Of a DNA stretch of 64,000 bases, positions 1 to 12,215 are shown piece by piece (within the stretch, counting starts at the first letter, position 1; each line of letters begins with the position of its first letter). Source of the stretch: Vitis vinifera (lineage: Eukaryota; Streptophyta; Magnoliopsida; Vitales; Vitaceae); NCBI RefSeq assembly GCF_030704535.1, contig NC_081818.1, forward strand, positions 23,476,001-23,540,000. The letters are read 5' to 3'. The position numbers were made by a program, and so were the translations under genes. Under the pieces are notes generated by a model. The model did no database searches and was not told the DNA's origin. It was given only the letters and a program-made list of their open reading frames with translations.

Positions 1-1642
1 TATACTTCAGAGAACGATTGTATTTCAATTGAAATCCTGAAATAGCGTCACCAATAAAGTAGACTCATTGGTTATATTGTTATGGGAAGCCAACCTCAGC
101 CATTAAACTAGAATCCTCATTTTTTTGGATGTTCATATTTAATCACTAAGATTCTTTCAGGTTAGATTCTTGTCCTTTTCTTTTGTTGGGATACGACTGA
201 ATCAAATTTGAGGCTCTTGTAAGTGTATTCCTTCTTGCTTGCCATGGCAAGTATATCCTTAATGCAAAAATTCATTTTGGTTGACGAGATGTTGGCTTGT
301 GAGATATTATTTTCACTTGTTATTTTTTTATTGTTTTTTCTCTGTTAATAGGCAGTTTGATGATTACTGTGGATTGCAAGACGGAGGTTGAAGTGAGAAC
401 TCAAAACCTCCGGGTAGGGGTGATAATTTGTATTGGTAAGCTTGTTCATATTAATATCTAATTGTGAAATAGGCAACACGTTATACAATCTATTTAACCC
501 TTCTCTACTTTTCTAAACCATTTATTACCTTGGAACTGTCATGGCCAAATTAGAATCTAAAATTGGTTTCTCATCTATTTTATAAGCTTAGAAATAATGT
601 TTGGAGGTTTTTGTTTAATTTAATTTAATTTATTTAAAAAAAAAAAAGCGTATAATTTTTTTGAAAATATAGTACTTCAAAAAGTATTTCCAAGTCTAAG
701 GATACTTGATGTCACAGAGGTACCACTTGTTGAGTCAGTAAAATTGATTAGACTCAATTGACACGCCACTTCCATGTTGTCGAGGTACCCACTTGTTGAG
801 TCAATAAAATTGATTAGACCCAATTGACACGCCACTTCCATCTTGTCCTGGAATGTTGTGTGGATGAGCCCGATCACGTATTAGTAGTAAACTACTAGAA
901 GAGTCAAGCTTGTTGTGGTGGTGGTGTATCACCCTGGCCCTGCCCTTCTTTTAAGTTTTGACAAAGAGGTGATTTCTATGGCTGATGTCAATTGCAATCC
1001 ATGTATTGAAAGATTATTCACTTAAGTCTTCATTCGATGTCAAGCTTCTATCAGCTTACCCGTGAAGAAGAGTTAACTAGGTGAGAGGGTCAAGCTATTC
1101 TCCACCCACAAACCATTTGATCTGGGAGAATCATTAACCACATTCTTACTCGAGGATTTCTTATATCATAAGTAATAAGTCAGATATTGTTGATACAATC
1201 CAATCCAGCCAAATTTTACGTCTCTAGATTTTATCTGTTTGGATACTATTTTTCATTTCCCTTTCTATTACTCACTGAAAAAAAATGATAAAATTTAAGA
1301 AAAATAATAGAGGTAATCTAAAATAGTATAATTCTACGAGTATATATTTGATTTTGTGCCCTTTCTTTCACCCTCTAGGGTCAATAGTGTATGTTCATCA
1401 AAATAGTGTCATCCGCTGGATACGATTTCTACACTTTTGTTGATCTGATCTTGATATTGGTTGATTTAGTTTAGGGTCAAAGCAACTTACTTCTTCTGTC
1501 TTCTAAAGACTCGTTCTTCTCCTGAAATATTCACTGGGGAGTTAAGCTCATAAATATTGAAGTAAATGTATTTGAAAGCCATTGAATCCACTGACAATTT
1601 TTCCAGTTGGATTCTTATTACATTCATTAAATCTTGGTAAAT
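1..1642. other. Intergenic / unassigned stretch
   Basis: No convincing open frame. Around 352-421 a short stretch follows an AG acceptor-like site and precedes GT, so it could be a 3' exon or UTR of a plus-strand gene starting outside the window, but I cannot name it. A 65-bp tandem duplication sits at 717-846 (separate entry). The rest is AT-rich spacer downstream of the methyltransferase gene. Confidence 0.4.
717..846. repeat. 65-bp tandem duplication
   Basis: Two adjacent copies, 717-781 and 782-846, each beginning GAGGTACC and containing ACTTGTTGAGTCA and GACACGCCACTTCCAT. They differ at a handful of bases. The unit keeps one reading frame open on the minus strand, but the product has no recognisable similarity, so I treat it as a non-coding duplication. 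Confidence 0.8.
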
Positions 1643-3058
1643 TTAACCCTTTAAGGGCTTTTCCAAAACAGCAGAGAAGAAGAGCTCATCCCCAAGCTTA
1701 TCTGTCTTTGGCAGTACCCTCCACATCAACTTTCTGTAGCCGAGTCTGTTGAACTCCTCCAAATACAGCTTCATGTCTTCCTTTTTACAAAAGAAACGGT
1801 CCACCCAGAGAATCCCCTTGGGCCGTAGGACACGATCCCAGTCAAACAGCATAAATTGCAGAAGTTCCACCCCTATCCACCCATCCAAGAATAGTGTAGA
1901 ATGGACAATATCAAGTGTGTTGTCAAAGAAAGGCAGTCTTGACCCGATTGATATGTAGAGAGGGAGCAGGCCTCTTAGGGCGATCACCTCATTAAAAGGG
2001 GCTCCTAAATTGAGGGTAGCAGAGGCAATGGTAACATTCCTCTCCCTCATCATTGCTGCAAATGTTCCAGTTGTTGGACTGAAATCCAGCCCTATTCGGA
2101 TCTCCCCTGGCTTCAAGCTTAGGACTTCATCGACAGTGAATTCTGCTGAAACAGACTCATTTTTTGGAATTTCCCATCTTTGTTTTGAAAAAACAAAGCA
2201 ATCAGCACACTTGAAGAAGCCTCTTCTGTTGAGTGTCTCATTGGAGACAAGGCAAGAGTAGTCTTTGCATTTGTAGTGTTTCCATAAGATGTTGACATCA
2301 CTAGGCTGAGTCCAAAGCGAGGAGTTTATAGGAAGTGGCTTACTGTAATGTGGAGGTGATCTTGCAAAGCATCTCCTCCTTGGTAATGGATCACATCCGC
2401 TGGCTATAAGCTTCTGAGCCATGTCCCAATCATCTGGGCAGGTCCCATAAATCTTGTAAGTCATGAACTGGTCTATGTTCCAGGCCATATGGGCACAGGC
2501 AGAGCCTATTGATGGATTGACTGCTTCCACATTGAGAAAGTTTTTCTTCCCGCCTAGCCTGTGGGGTTTCGTTGAAGTATAGTTATGCAGCTCTCCTGAA
2601 TTGAAGATCTTTCCACCCTGTGATCTTTCTTCAACTTCGCCTTCCTCAGGTTCACTAAAATCTTCATCCACATTGCTCGTTTTGGTGCTACCAGTAGGAG
2701 GATTCCTGTAGAGACCTGAAAGGTTATCTGCAAGCCTGTCCAAGGACATGGCTATGCCTAGAAGTTGGTCAGAAAATTTGGCAACTGCTTTTGATTCTGG
2801 ATTTTCGGTATGCAGTTGCTCTAACAGAACTCCCAGTTGGGTCTGCAAATGCAAGATCTGGCTGCGGAGGGAGTAAGGTAAAACAATATGGTCATTGGTG
2901 TTTTTGGCAGCAGTGCTGTATATGAACGGAAGGTAAGGGATATTGGAAGTTGAGATGATAACTGTGAGGAGGCTGATAAAGAGTAGAAGACATAGCATTG
3001 TGGGAAGAAAGCCTCCTGGAAGGCATTTTGATGTCCTGGAGGTGCTCTGTTTCTGCAT
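1643..3058 (-). CDS. Membrane-anchored SAM-dependent methyltransferase superfamily protein
   Basis: Single-exon gene, 471 aa. Residues about 17-36 (LPTMLCLLLFISLLTVIIS) form one hydrophobic segment near the N terminus, giving a type II membrane topology as usual for plant Golgi/ER methyltransferase-like proteins. A variable stem (about 70-170, with an acidic patch DEDFSEPEEGEVEE) links to a conserved luminal domain with many cysteines. The C-terminal Rossmann-like part carries IRIGLDFSPTTGTF at about 318-331 (motif I position), then RLPFFDNTLDIVH, DWDRVLRPKGILWVD and a terminal FFSAVLEKP. The glycine-rich motif I is replaced by SPTTGT, which I recall as normal for this plant subfamily. The substrate is not known to me. 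The first ATG, immediately before the membrane segment, is chosen as start. Family is sure; catalytic activity is inferred. Confidence 0.88.
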   Translation of the reverse strand: MQKQSTSRTSKCLPGGFLPTMLCLLLFISLLTVIISTSNIPYLPFIYSTAAKNTNDHIVLPYSLRSQILHLQTQLGVLLEQLHTENPESKAVAKFSDQLLGIAMSLDRLADNLSGLYRNPPTGSTKTSNVDEDFSEPEEGEVEERSQGGKIFNSGELHNYTSTKPHRLGGKKNFLNVEAVNPSIGSACAHMAWNIDQFMTYKIYGTCPDDWDMAQKLIASGCDPLPRRRCFARSPPHYSKPLPINSSLWTQPSDVNILWKHYKCKDYSCLVSNETLNRRGFFKCADCFVFSKQRWEIPKNESVSAEFTVDEVLSLKPGEIRIGLDFSPTTGTFAAMMRERNVTIASATLNLGAPFNEVIALRGLLPLYISIGSRLPFFDNTLDIVHSTLFLDGWIGVELLQFMLFDWDRVLRPKGILWVDRFFCKKEDMKLYLEEFNRLGYRKLMWRVLPKTDKLGDELFFSAVLEKPLKG

Positions 3059-3903
3059 TCCTCTGCAACAAACTACCCTCTTGGGTTATGCCAAATCCTT
3101 CAGATGTTGACTCTGAAAGGGAGCTTAGGTTCTACTATTCTACTTTCATGTTTGATCTTTCCCGAATGCCTAGTTCTCATATTTTACAATTTCTATTGCT
3201 GTGTTGACACGTAAAACTTGAGCGAAAGGTTCTTGATGTTTGTTATTTTGAATTACATTAATATTGATAACTGGTTTCAAGTCTCTCCTTTAGCTGGACA
3301 GTATTTCAATCCTCGACTTCAGGGAAAGTAAACGTTCCTGCACTTAATCCGGAATGTGAGATGTCAAGTAAAACTTAAGCAATGTCTCTTGAAACAAAGA
3401 CTTGACCTGGGCCTGTTTTGGAATGTTTTAAAAAACAATTCCAAAAAAAATGGTTTTTAAGAACATTTTTTTCTTTGATATAAATTTTAAGAACAATTGT
3501 TAAAAACAATACTCAATAATTATTAGGAATAAACTGTCTGAGAACTCGAACATAAATAATATTTTTTTTGACTTATTTATGAGCAGATTTCAAGCCCCTA
3601 CATCAAAATTCATCAAAAGCAGAACTACAATTTATCAGATTAAGTGTTTCCATGAAGAATAATCACACTGACATGTAGTTTCGAAGCTGTTATATAAAAC
3701 CAGCTTATCTTCACTTTATTCATAAACAAAAATGAAAATAACAATAGTTTCCCCATTTCTCTGTAAATATGATACTTTAGCACAATTGCTAATACAAAAA
3801 GCAACAAAGTGAACCATCTTTTTCGTCCAAGTATGAAAAATTAAATACTAATTTACTAAGCACTCCACATACCAAAACTGGTTCTTGAGGGTTCATACCT
3901 CTA
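3059..3903. other. Spacer upstream of the methyltransferase gene
   Basis: Holds the 5' flank of the minus-strand methyltransferase and the 3' flank of the C9orf85-like gene. 3417-3545 is an AT-rich stretch with AAAACAATT and AATTGTT inverted motifs that looks MITE-like, without clear ends. No gene seen. Confidence 0.4.
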
Positions 3904-6502
3904 TTAATTATGACCTTGTTCCTCATTTTCATCATCTTCATTTGCTTTGCCATCATCATTTTCACTGTAATAATCATCCTCTCTCTCTTCATCATCTTCA
4001 TTGTCGTCATCATCATCATTGTCTTCATCTTTATCTTCACAATCATCTCTGCTAGGCCCATTGCATGTCCCAAGTGATGCAGCTGGATTTATTTCCCCAA
4101 CCTTGTCCTCTTTGTTGGTTGGGTTTTTTGCAGAACTACGAGATATACTTTTGTTCATCTGTACCAATAAAACCAGATAAAGACTGACCACGTTATAGTG
4201 TCATACAACAAAAGAAAATGAGATCGATGAAGCCAGAAAGTTGCTCCTTTTTCCCAAGCATTTTTATTCCATGGTAAAAGGTGGCATTGGTACAAATGAA
4301 AGAATAAAAATTATATAAGCATTCAGGTTATCCAGTTATTGCTAATTGAAGAAAAGTTCTAAAAAATGAACATCTATGTTTAACTGGATATACCCTAACA
4401 AACTGTAAAAAGTGAACATACAAAAGAATATGATAATACCTGCATCACTGGAATTAGCAAATTTAGCCATTTTAAAAATTCGACCAAAGTTAAGAAAAAA
4501 TGGGGAAAAAAATCATAAATTCCACCACTTTTACATATTTTATTGATTTCTACAAATAATTCAGGAAATGGGTTATTGCCGTTCTGTTCCCTTAATATTA
4601 CAATACATAACGAAAATTATCTAAAAAACCTATAAGAGAGTGAATCAAGCATCTTACAGCACGTAATAAAGTCCTTCTGTCTCTCTCTCGAGCATTTTTT
4701 ATGGCCTGCAAGAAAACACTAATCCCATTAGTATCTAACAGCACCTATCTATGTATTACATTAATTATATGTATAGCTAAACATACTTCCTCAAGTAACT
4801 TCTGCTCAGCCTCCACTTCAGAACAGTCTCTGCAAGACAATAATTTTAAAAAATAAGAAAGAAAATTTAAAAACAAAATTTGGGGAAGCATAATAATATG
4901 ATGAATCTATTCCCCAAATGGAAAAGCTTACACAATCTTCCAGATTTATTTTGGGTTTAGAAGGACAATCATTATCCAAAGGGCAAGAAATTAGAAATAT
5001 TAAGTTATCCCATTAGTCATGATAGCTTGTGTTATGCATTTGCTTCCTTTGTCACCAAATATAAATTTCTTATGTCTCGTCTCAACATCTATGTATTTTC
5101 TTTAATTTTTTGCAATTTATTCTGCAAGGATGTGGTTGATTATGGCACTGGTGGTTAAGTATAGCAGTAACAACCAATGCATGTCCTTGCAATACTTTGG
5201 TTTGTACAATCAGCATATTCAGAGTCACTTCCATGGTACAGAACTGACATTTTCTTTCCCTCCCTTTTCCCATGACCCTGCCTTTTCTTTTGTTTTCTTA
5301 TTCTTTCTTTTTTTTTTTTCCCCAAAAACATGTCTTGCTGATTACAATATAGGGGAGTGTTTGGTATGTGGGAATAGGAATGGGAATAGAATGGAATCAC
5401 AATACCATGTACAAGAGAGGTCCATACTAACGACTTTTTTGTTCTCGTTCTCATTCTCTAAAACAATGCAAACACATTAATGATGGGGAATGGAATTGAT
5501 TTTTCATTCCCATTCTCTATTCCAGAGTTTCAAGCATGACCTAATTGTGTTTCCGAGTCCATCACTAAGTATGCCACATGAGACTGCTCAAGACCTCAGT
5601 AATCAAACCAATATCAGGTATCAATATTTTCTTATAGTGGCCACACAGCCTACAATTTGTTGTGCAATAGCACTGAAACACAGGACTTTTCCAAACCTAG
5701 TGCTCCCAATCACATCAGATGTCTGTTCTACATATGATCCAATTTTCAATTATTTGTTCGTCCAATTTCATAAGATCATGCATGGAGGGTCGCCATTCGA
5801 ATAATGCTACATAAATTAATAACAACAATAGATACATCAATAAACTTTGATAGACAGGAGTAGCAAAATGAAACAACAAACCTTCCAATTATATTATCCA
5901 CACGGCTGCAACACTTGGCGCACGCATTCTGCTCCTTGGCGCAAGCTGAAAAAGAACTACACAAGTATGAATCACCCGTTTGTACCAAAGCCAAAAATAA
6001 AAATAAAAAAAAATCCCAGAAAATACTTTCCCCTCAACCAAACAGGTATCTAAACAAAACCGGAACTAACCGGAACAGAGCTTATGGTGAGCCTGACGAA
6101 CGGCGCGCTTCGAGCACCGCTGACTGTAAAAATTAAACTAAGCACTCAGTAAAGAACACGACTTTCTACGGCAACCACAATGGAACAAGAAAAAGAAAAG
6201 AAAGGAAAATATGAGAAATTCATACCATTTGGCAGGCTCGATGAGAGGCTTGTATTTTCCGTACCTCCGCTTCCATTCGATCTGTTCCTTGCAGCGAGCA
6301 CAGACGCCGGTGATCTCCGAGTAGGGCCTTAGTTTCCCTCCCACTTCCTACAATCAATTATTCATTATATAAATGTATTTGTGTAGAGAGAGAAAGCTTC
6401 AGATAGAGAGAGAAAGTGTACGGTTTCGTTTTTCTTGTGCCCGGAGTTAGGTTTCCAGGCATAGGCGTTCTGGTGCTTGGGGGGGCCGCGCCGGCTGCTC
6501 AT
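3904..6502 (-). CDS. C9orf85/DUF2039-family cysteine-rich protein, seven exons
   Basis: Built from the minus strand as seven exons: 6422-6502, 6226-6347, 6071-6123, 5882-5945, 4787-4829, 4658-4705 and 3904-4158. All introns are GT-AG and the reading phase is kept across every junction (666 nt, 221 aa plus stop). The protein opens MSSRRGPPKHQNAYAWKP, matching the KHQN motif of the eukaryotic C9orf85 family. It has CARC, then a conserved KYGKYKPL stretch, CQRC, and a CAKCC cluster, consistent with zinc-binding knuckles. The last exon is strongly acidic, with long Asp/Glu runs. Molecular function of the family is not established as far as I know; nuclear or RNA-related roles would be a guess. 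The large fourth intron (4830-5881) contains no gene I can support. The exon model is by eye but phase-consistent throughout. Confidence 0.85.
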
Positions 6503-7640
6503 CTTCAGAACGACGTCGTTCACGCTTGGGACGGCTGCTCTACCACTTTCACGATGACCTAAAGAGGAGGGTAAACGGGCTCAAATGTTGTTGGGCTATC
6601 TGAATTATGTGAGGGCCCAAAACTTTCGGAAAAGAGGCCTCAAATGATGTTGGGCTGGTTAAATATGAGGGGGCCCAAACCTTACGGAATAAGGGCCGAG
6701 CACTTATTCGAATTTTATATAAAAGGAAATTATGCTATCCACTGTAGTAGAGAATTAGATTGGATTTTTGAAATCTATGGTTAGGAGCATATAAAAGGGA
6801 AATGCCCTTAGCTTGTCATGACTGTGCAACATACTAAACATGCTGTAAGGAGCTACTAGACAATTGAACGGGCAAATGCCCTTATAATTACCCAAATTTA
6901 GAGACAGCCTCTAGCCCACATTGTCCCAAAGATGTGATCAATTGGTAGAGGAAGAGGAATGACAATCATCAACAAAAATAGCCTATTTAGTTTTCGCTTC
7001 GATATAATTTTTATCTTAAAAAATAAAAATTTCTATATAAAAATAAAAACTCTTATATTAAAAACATAAACTTACCTTATACTCTTAAGAGTTAAAAATA
7101 AAATTACTTTTTCAACGTAAATCTTTAAGAATTCAGATATTTTATATAAAAATTAATACTATTTTTTTATTATTAAAATAGAAAATATGAAGAGTATCCA
7201 AATGAACGTTTAATGTACATCTTGTTTTATTTTTCTAATATATGTATAAAACTTTAAGTAACAAAAATAATTAAGAAAATCACAAAATGGAATGTCGGAT
7301 TGCAATACAAAAACAAACCTTTTTGGTATTTATTGAAAAGACAACATAAATTAGGTAATATCATATATATGTTTTTAAGTCTTATTATGCATACTCTACT
7401 ATCATTTTTTTTTTAAATATTTTTACACATTGGTCTCATTCGTTTGTATCATCGTTCAATGACCTAAGTTTCATTATAGTGTAGATCTTATATTCTATAT
7501 GCGTTGTAAGGATGGTTTATATGCATTGATTCCTATTCGCTAAAAATGGATTTAGAGATGTCATTATCTACACACTTTACATATCAAATCTAATTTTCAA
7601 GGTGACAATCTTATTGTGTGCTTGTATGTAGATGATTTTT
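6503..7640. other. Promoter side of the C9orf85-like gene and AT-rich spacer
   Basis: 6503-6720 is relatively GC-rich and holds two similar segments around GGCCCAAA and GTTGGGCT (near 6583-6690). GGGCC(C/T)AAA-type elements are common in promoters of plant housekeeping genes, which fits the minus-strand gene starting at 6502. From about 6960 the sequence becomes AT-rich with no gene. Confidence 0.4.
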
Positions 7641-7849
7641 TTTTTTTTGTAACTTAGTACCTAGGTCATTGTAGACCCTCTTTTTGGTCTTCTTGACACA
7701 TGCAATGCTAGGTGTTTTCCTATGCTTCTTATTTGCCTTATAGTCATCCCTTGGCAACCGATTGTCACTCATATGACTTACTCTTTTGAGCCACATTCGG
7801 AGATCATTTGTTGAAGGATTTATCTAGATCCTCATTGTAACCTTGACAA

Positions 7850-8250
7850 CCCCTCAAGTTTAGTTCAAGATTCTTCACTAGGGAGCACTTTAGGATAGTC
7901 CATTTAAGTGCATTAGAAGTTTATTGGATCCTAGTTGCACTTTTAGCTCATCTCATTTCTAGGTGCATTTTGGAACAACTCATTTAAGCACTTTTAGCTC
8001 ACTTAGACACATTTTAGGTAAGTTCACTTAGTTTCACTTCAACTCAGTTAGGTACATTTTAGGTAACTTTCACTTAAACTCACTGTAACTCATTTTAGTT
8101 CCCTTATGTACTTAAGATCACTTAAACTCACTTAAGCTCACTTAGGCTCACTTAGTTACACTTTAGGAAGATTCACTTAAGCCCACTTTAAGTACACTTT
8201 AGCTTAGTTCATCTAATTTCTTTTTAAGATTTATTTAGTTGCACTTTAAG
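7850..8250. repeat. Degenerate CACTTA-type short repeats within the LTR
   Basis: Many irregular copies of short words such as CACTTAG, CACTTTAG and CTCACTTA. It lies inside the first part of the 7670-13510 LTR. No open frame. Confidence 0.6.
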
Positions 8251-8477
8251 GTAATATTTTATGTCACTTGCATGTCATATGCATGGGTTTGTTTTGGTTC
8301 ATGATATATTGCATGGTATGTGTATGATTATTTGGTTCATAGCATATTGCATAATCATGTTCATGGGGATGTTTAGTTCATACCACCTTCATGGGATGTT
8401 GTATGGCATGTGCATGACTTTATTTTGGAATACTTGAAAGACTAATTGGACTCTTTTGATTTTTGGTAGGACTCTTG

Positions 8478-9726
8478 TGTGAAACCAAGGTTTGGTTAAT
8501 ATTGATTTTGATGATAACAAAACAAGGTTTAGAACTAATGATCATATTTCAAGTGTAATTAGGCAAGATGATTTCCAAAGTGGCAATCACAAAGACAAAT
8601 CAAGTCAAGGAGAAATCATGAAGAAGAAGACCACCTCAAAGAGAAGTGTATTCAAGATCCAAGCTTCATAAGATCTCTTTGTAAGGTTGTTGGTGCACTA
8701 GGATTTTCATGCATTACATTATTTACTTATGCACCAAAATCATCCAATAGTTATTTTGTTTTAAATATCTTAAGAATTGGATGATTTCATGTTTTCAACT
8801 AAAATCTTGTGTTAAATGTTTTTCAAATTTGTTTTAAAAGGTTTTAAAGTTGAAAAAGTTGGGTATTGAGCCAAAAAATGGCTCAACTGGTTCAACCGGT
8901 TGAGGAACAGGTCGACTGGTTGTGATCGTCCGGTCGAGTATCGGTCGAGGAAGACCAAAAAGTTTCTCTCTCTCCCAGTGGCCTTCTCTTCCCAATCGAT
9001 GACCGATTGAGGCCCAACAGTTACCTGCCAAGCATTTAATGCTAACGGCTAGTCAACCAGTCGACCCTTAGCTCGACCGGGCTGAACCCCCAAATGGCTA
9101 GTTTGGTTTTTCTCTTCTATAAAAAGGTTCCAATCTTCATTGTTTAAAGAGCTTAACCTTTCCAAATCCTTCTTGATTATATTTGAGCCTTGGAAGAGAA
9201 TTTTTGAGTGCACCATTATTTCAAAACTTGCATATCTTTAGTGCACCATTCAATCCTAGTTTTTCTTGTATCATTTGAGCTTAAAGTTCTTGTGCTAGGA
9301 TTTTTGTGAGATCTTTTATTTGTAAATCCTTGAGAGGAAGTTGTTCAAGAGTGGGATATCTCTTGAGAAGTGTAAAGGGTGCTTGGAGCCAAAAGTCCAA
9401 GATGGTGAATTGGACCATAATCCAATTGTATTGCTTGAAGGCTTGGTTTGGAAGCCTTGGATTAGTGGAACCTTAAGCTTGGGATTGAAGTTAGAGGAGA
9501 GTGGATGTAGGCCGGGTTGCGCCGAACCACTATAAACTCTTGTGTTTGCATTCTCTCTTCCCTACTCTTTAATTTATATGCAATTGTCTATATATTGCTT
9601 ATTATATACTTGCATATAATTGTCTCTTACATTCACTTGTTTAAATTTGCGAAAATAGACCATCCCCCTATTCACCCCCCCTCTAGGGTGATTACCTTAG
9701 GTTGGATTAGCCCTAATTTCCTAACA
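8478..9726 (+). mobile_element. Solo LTR, TGTGAAACC family, copy A (nested)
   Basis: 1249 bp, starting TGTGAAACCAAGG and ending TTCACCCCCCCTCTAGG...CTAACA. It aligns along its whole length with 59299-60659. The middle contains many CGACC/GGTCGA/ACCGGTTG words. The CCCCTCTAGG stretch near the 3' end resembles long LTRs of the SIRE/Maximus copia lineage (my recollection). The flanking 5-mers TCTTG and TCTAA match only in part, so the left edge is less sure. It interrupts the LTR at 7670-13510. Small open frames inside (for example 9341-9535) are not conserved in copy B and are not called. Confidence 0.7.
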
Positions 9727-11538
9727 TCTAAGACCATGTTTGAGAGTTTAAGGAAATCTAAATTCTAAGAGATATTCATGATATTAGAGATTGACACAGC
9801 TTGGAGAGAATGATGGTTCATGGTTTGAGGATTTTTAGAAAGAGAGGTAGTCGTGCATGGATAAGGAAGGGCTATCAAATCGATTTTAAAGGGAATCACA
9901 AGGCTACGTATTGAATATAGAAGATCATGGGGTTGCATATTGGATTTGGTTTACTGTGCCTTTATAATAAAAATTTGATTTGACTTACTTAGTATGCTTC
10001 TAAAATTTTTCTTGTGATTGTATGGTATTGTACACCCCTCGAATATGTTTTTAGAATTTTATTTGAATCAAAAATCAAATTTCAAATAGGATATATGAAC
10101 TAATATTTTAGTAGGTTTAGTTTTCACCTAGTTCTGGACATCTAAATTGTTTCTATAAATTTAAATTATTTTTTGACCTTATAAAATTGTTTGTATTTTT
10201 TTCTTTATTTTAGACTTCTCAAAGTTAATTTTAGTTTCTTGTTTCATTAAAAACCAACTCCCTAAGAAACATTTTTCCTTTTTCACACCTATTACACTAA
10301 TTTGATTTTGAACAAAGGGGATATTTGGTTGAATTTAAAAATGATCCATGTGTACAGTTGCCTTGCCATTATTTTTTTATGTAAATTAGACACTTTGAAA
10401 ATATTGTATGATTTTTGGTAGGATCTTATCACACATTTGGATAAGATAGGATTTTATCCCATCTTGAACCATTTGGAGATTTTTGAAAACTCGGACTAAT
10501 TGGGGTCTTAATAAATTGTTTGGCCACTTGGGTGGTAATCTAGACACATAGGAAAGACTCCTCAATTTTTATTTTATTTTTTAATAGTAAAATTCCCCTT
10601 CTAGATATTTTTTTAGGATTTGTTTTGTGAGACCTTCTATTCTAATTGCATGTTGGTAATTGTCACACCCCTGAAGATCACACTTAATTTTTCACGAGTG
10701 CGCAGTGTTAAGAACCCTTCCTTAGCCAACCTTCCTTAGCCAACCTTCCTTCCCAGCTTTTATAGAAACCGAGCAGAAGCAAAGTAAAAGCATAGTAAGA
10801 ACAAAGCAACAGGGACACACACGAGGTTACGGGAACCTTTACCCAACTTGTATTATTTCACTCTACAAGACAAAATCGTTTTCCTGAACTAGAGTACAAT
10901 GCTCACACCCAAGCATACGAGAAGAACCCTATCCCCCAGATTCTCTCTCTCTCTGTTTCAAGGCTGTAGGAGCCCTTTTAAAAGACTCAAGCTGCAGTTA
11001 CAAATTTGAATTTCCAAAATTCAAATGTTAGAGCCAATATGGTGGTTATGCAACTGGCCAGAACCGCCCACAACTGCCTTGCATAACCACCCACCACCCA
11101 GATAATGGCCTCACATGCCACCCACTTGCACCAGCCATAATCTCCTCAGCCAACTGTAGGTCAAATGACGGCTTGACTTGGTCACTTGTTGCTTGAGCTA
11201 GCTGCCACTAATTAGCTGCACTGCCATCTCCTCAAGCCTTGCTCGCCAAGCTGTTGGAGAGTCCTCCTAACAAGCTGCTTTCTTCCCTGTAAGGTGCCTT
11301 TTGTGACCAAGTGCCCATTAGCATGTCTTTGATCAAGGCCTTTTGAGCCAGGCAGCGTGCACCAACCATTTGACCAAGCGTCTGGTGCATCAGTGTGTCT
11401 TCCCCACACTGATGTATGAGCCCGTGCCATGTCTAGGTGCCCATGGCTTGGGCTTGTTGCTTGCTTCCCCTGTCCGGTCCAACTTCACAGCAACGAGGCA
11501 TGGCATTGTGCCCATGGCTGATCCCTCTTGGTACACAG

Positions 11539-11616
11539 GGCATTGCACCCCTGTGCAATGCGTAGGCATTGCACCCCTGTGCAATGCGTAGGCATTGCAC
11601 CCCTGTGCAATGCGTA
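11539..11616. repeat. Three 26-bp direct repeats, each a perfect hairpin
   Basis: Three identical 26-bp units (11539-11564, 11565-11590, 11591-11616). Each contains GCATTGCAC, a CCCT loop, then GTGCAATGC, that is 9-bp perfect inverted arms. They lie in the GC-rich core of the solo LTR and are absent from the sister copy at 28157-29074. Confidence 0.9.
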
Positions 11617-12062
11617 GGCATCATGGTACAAGTCAACTTATTGTTTGGTGCCATCAGACCATGACATTGTGCCCATGGTTTCATCAGCTGGCTCACCGCA
11701 CAAGGCTTAGGCGCTCTCATGCCTGCGTGGGGAGAGGGTAGGCTGCACCAGGCCCCGTGCCGTTGCGGCCACGGGGTGCACACCACACATGTCGTGGAGC
11801 CCATGTGTGCTTGCTCGAGTCACATCTATGTGTCTTAGGCATGCCCAAGGCCTTGCCATGGTGCCCCCTTAGTGCGGTCAAGGCTTCCCTTGGTGTTCTC
11901 TCCTTTGAGTCACCTACCCCTTCCCTTAAAGAGCAATACATACCATTTTCATTGTTTCTGGAGGAGACATCAATATGTCTGAGGAGACATAATGGAATAA
12001 TAAATAATTATAAATTAACATTCCAAAAGTCCCTCAGCTTTCATCTGCACCACCTAAGTCAG

Positions 12063-12215
12063 GTGTGCGCGCGCGATGCCCATCTGGTGCGCACGCGGTG
12101 CATGTCTAGTTCGCCCGCAATGTGTGCGCGGTGCGCATCTGGCCCGCCCGCGGTGCGCGTCTGGCTCGCCCGCGGTGTGCGTCTGGCCTGCTCGCGGTGC
12201 GTGTCTGGCTCGCCC
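12063..12215. repeat. GC-rich minisatellite in LTR core
   Basis: Repeated words built on GTCTGGC(T/C)CGCCCGCGGTG with period about 22 bp and many CG dinucleotides, very unlike the surrounding AT-rich DNA. It is part of the variable core of the solo LTR at 10661-12357. Confidence 0.7.

Noticed and set aside
5130-5480. 116-codon frame inside the C9orf85-like gene
   Set aside because: Falls entirely in the fourth intron; low-complexity Phe/Ser-rich with no homology I recognise.
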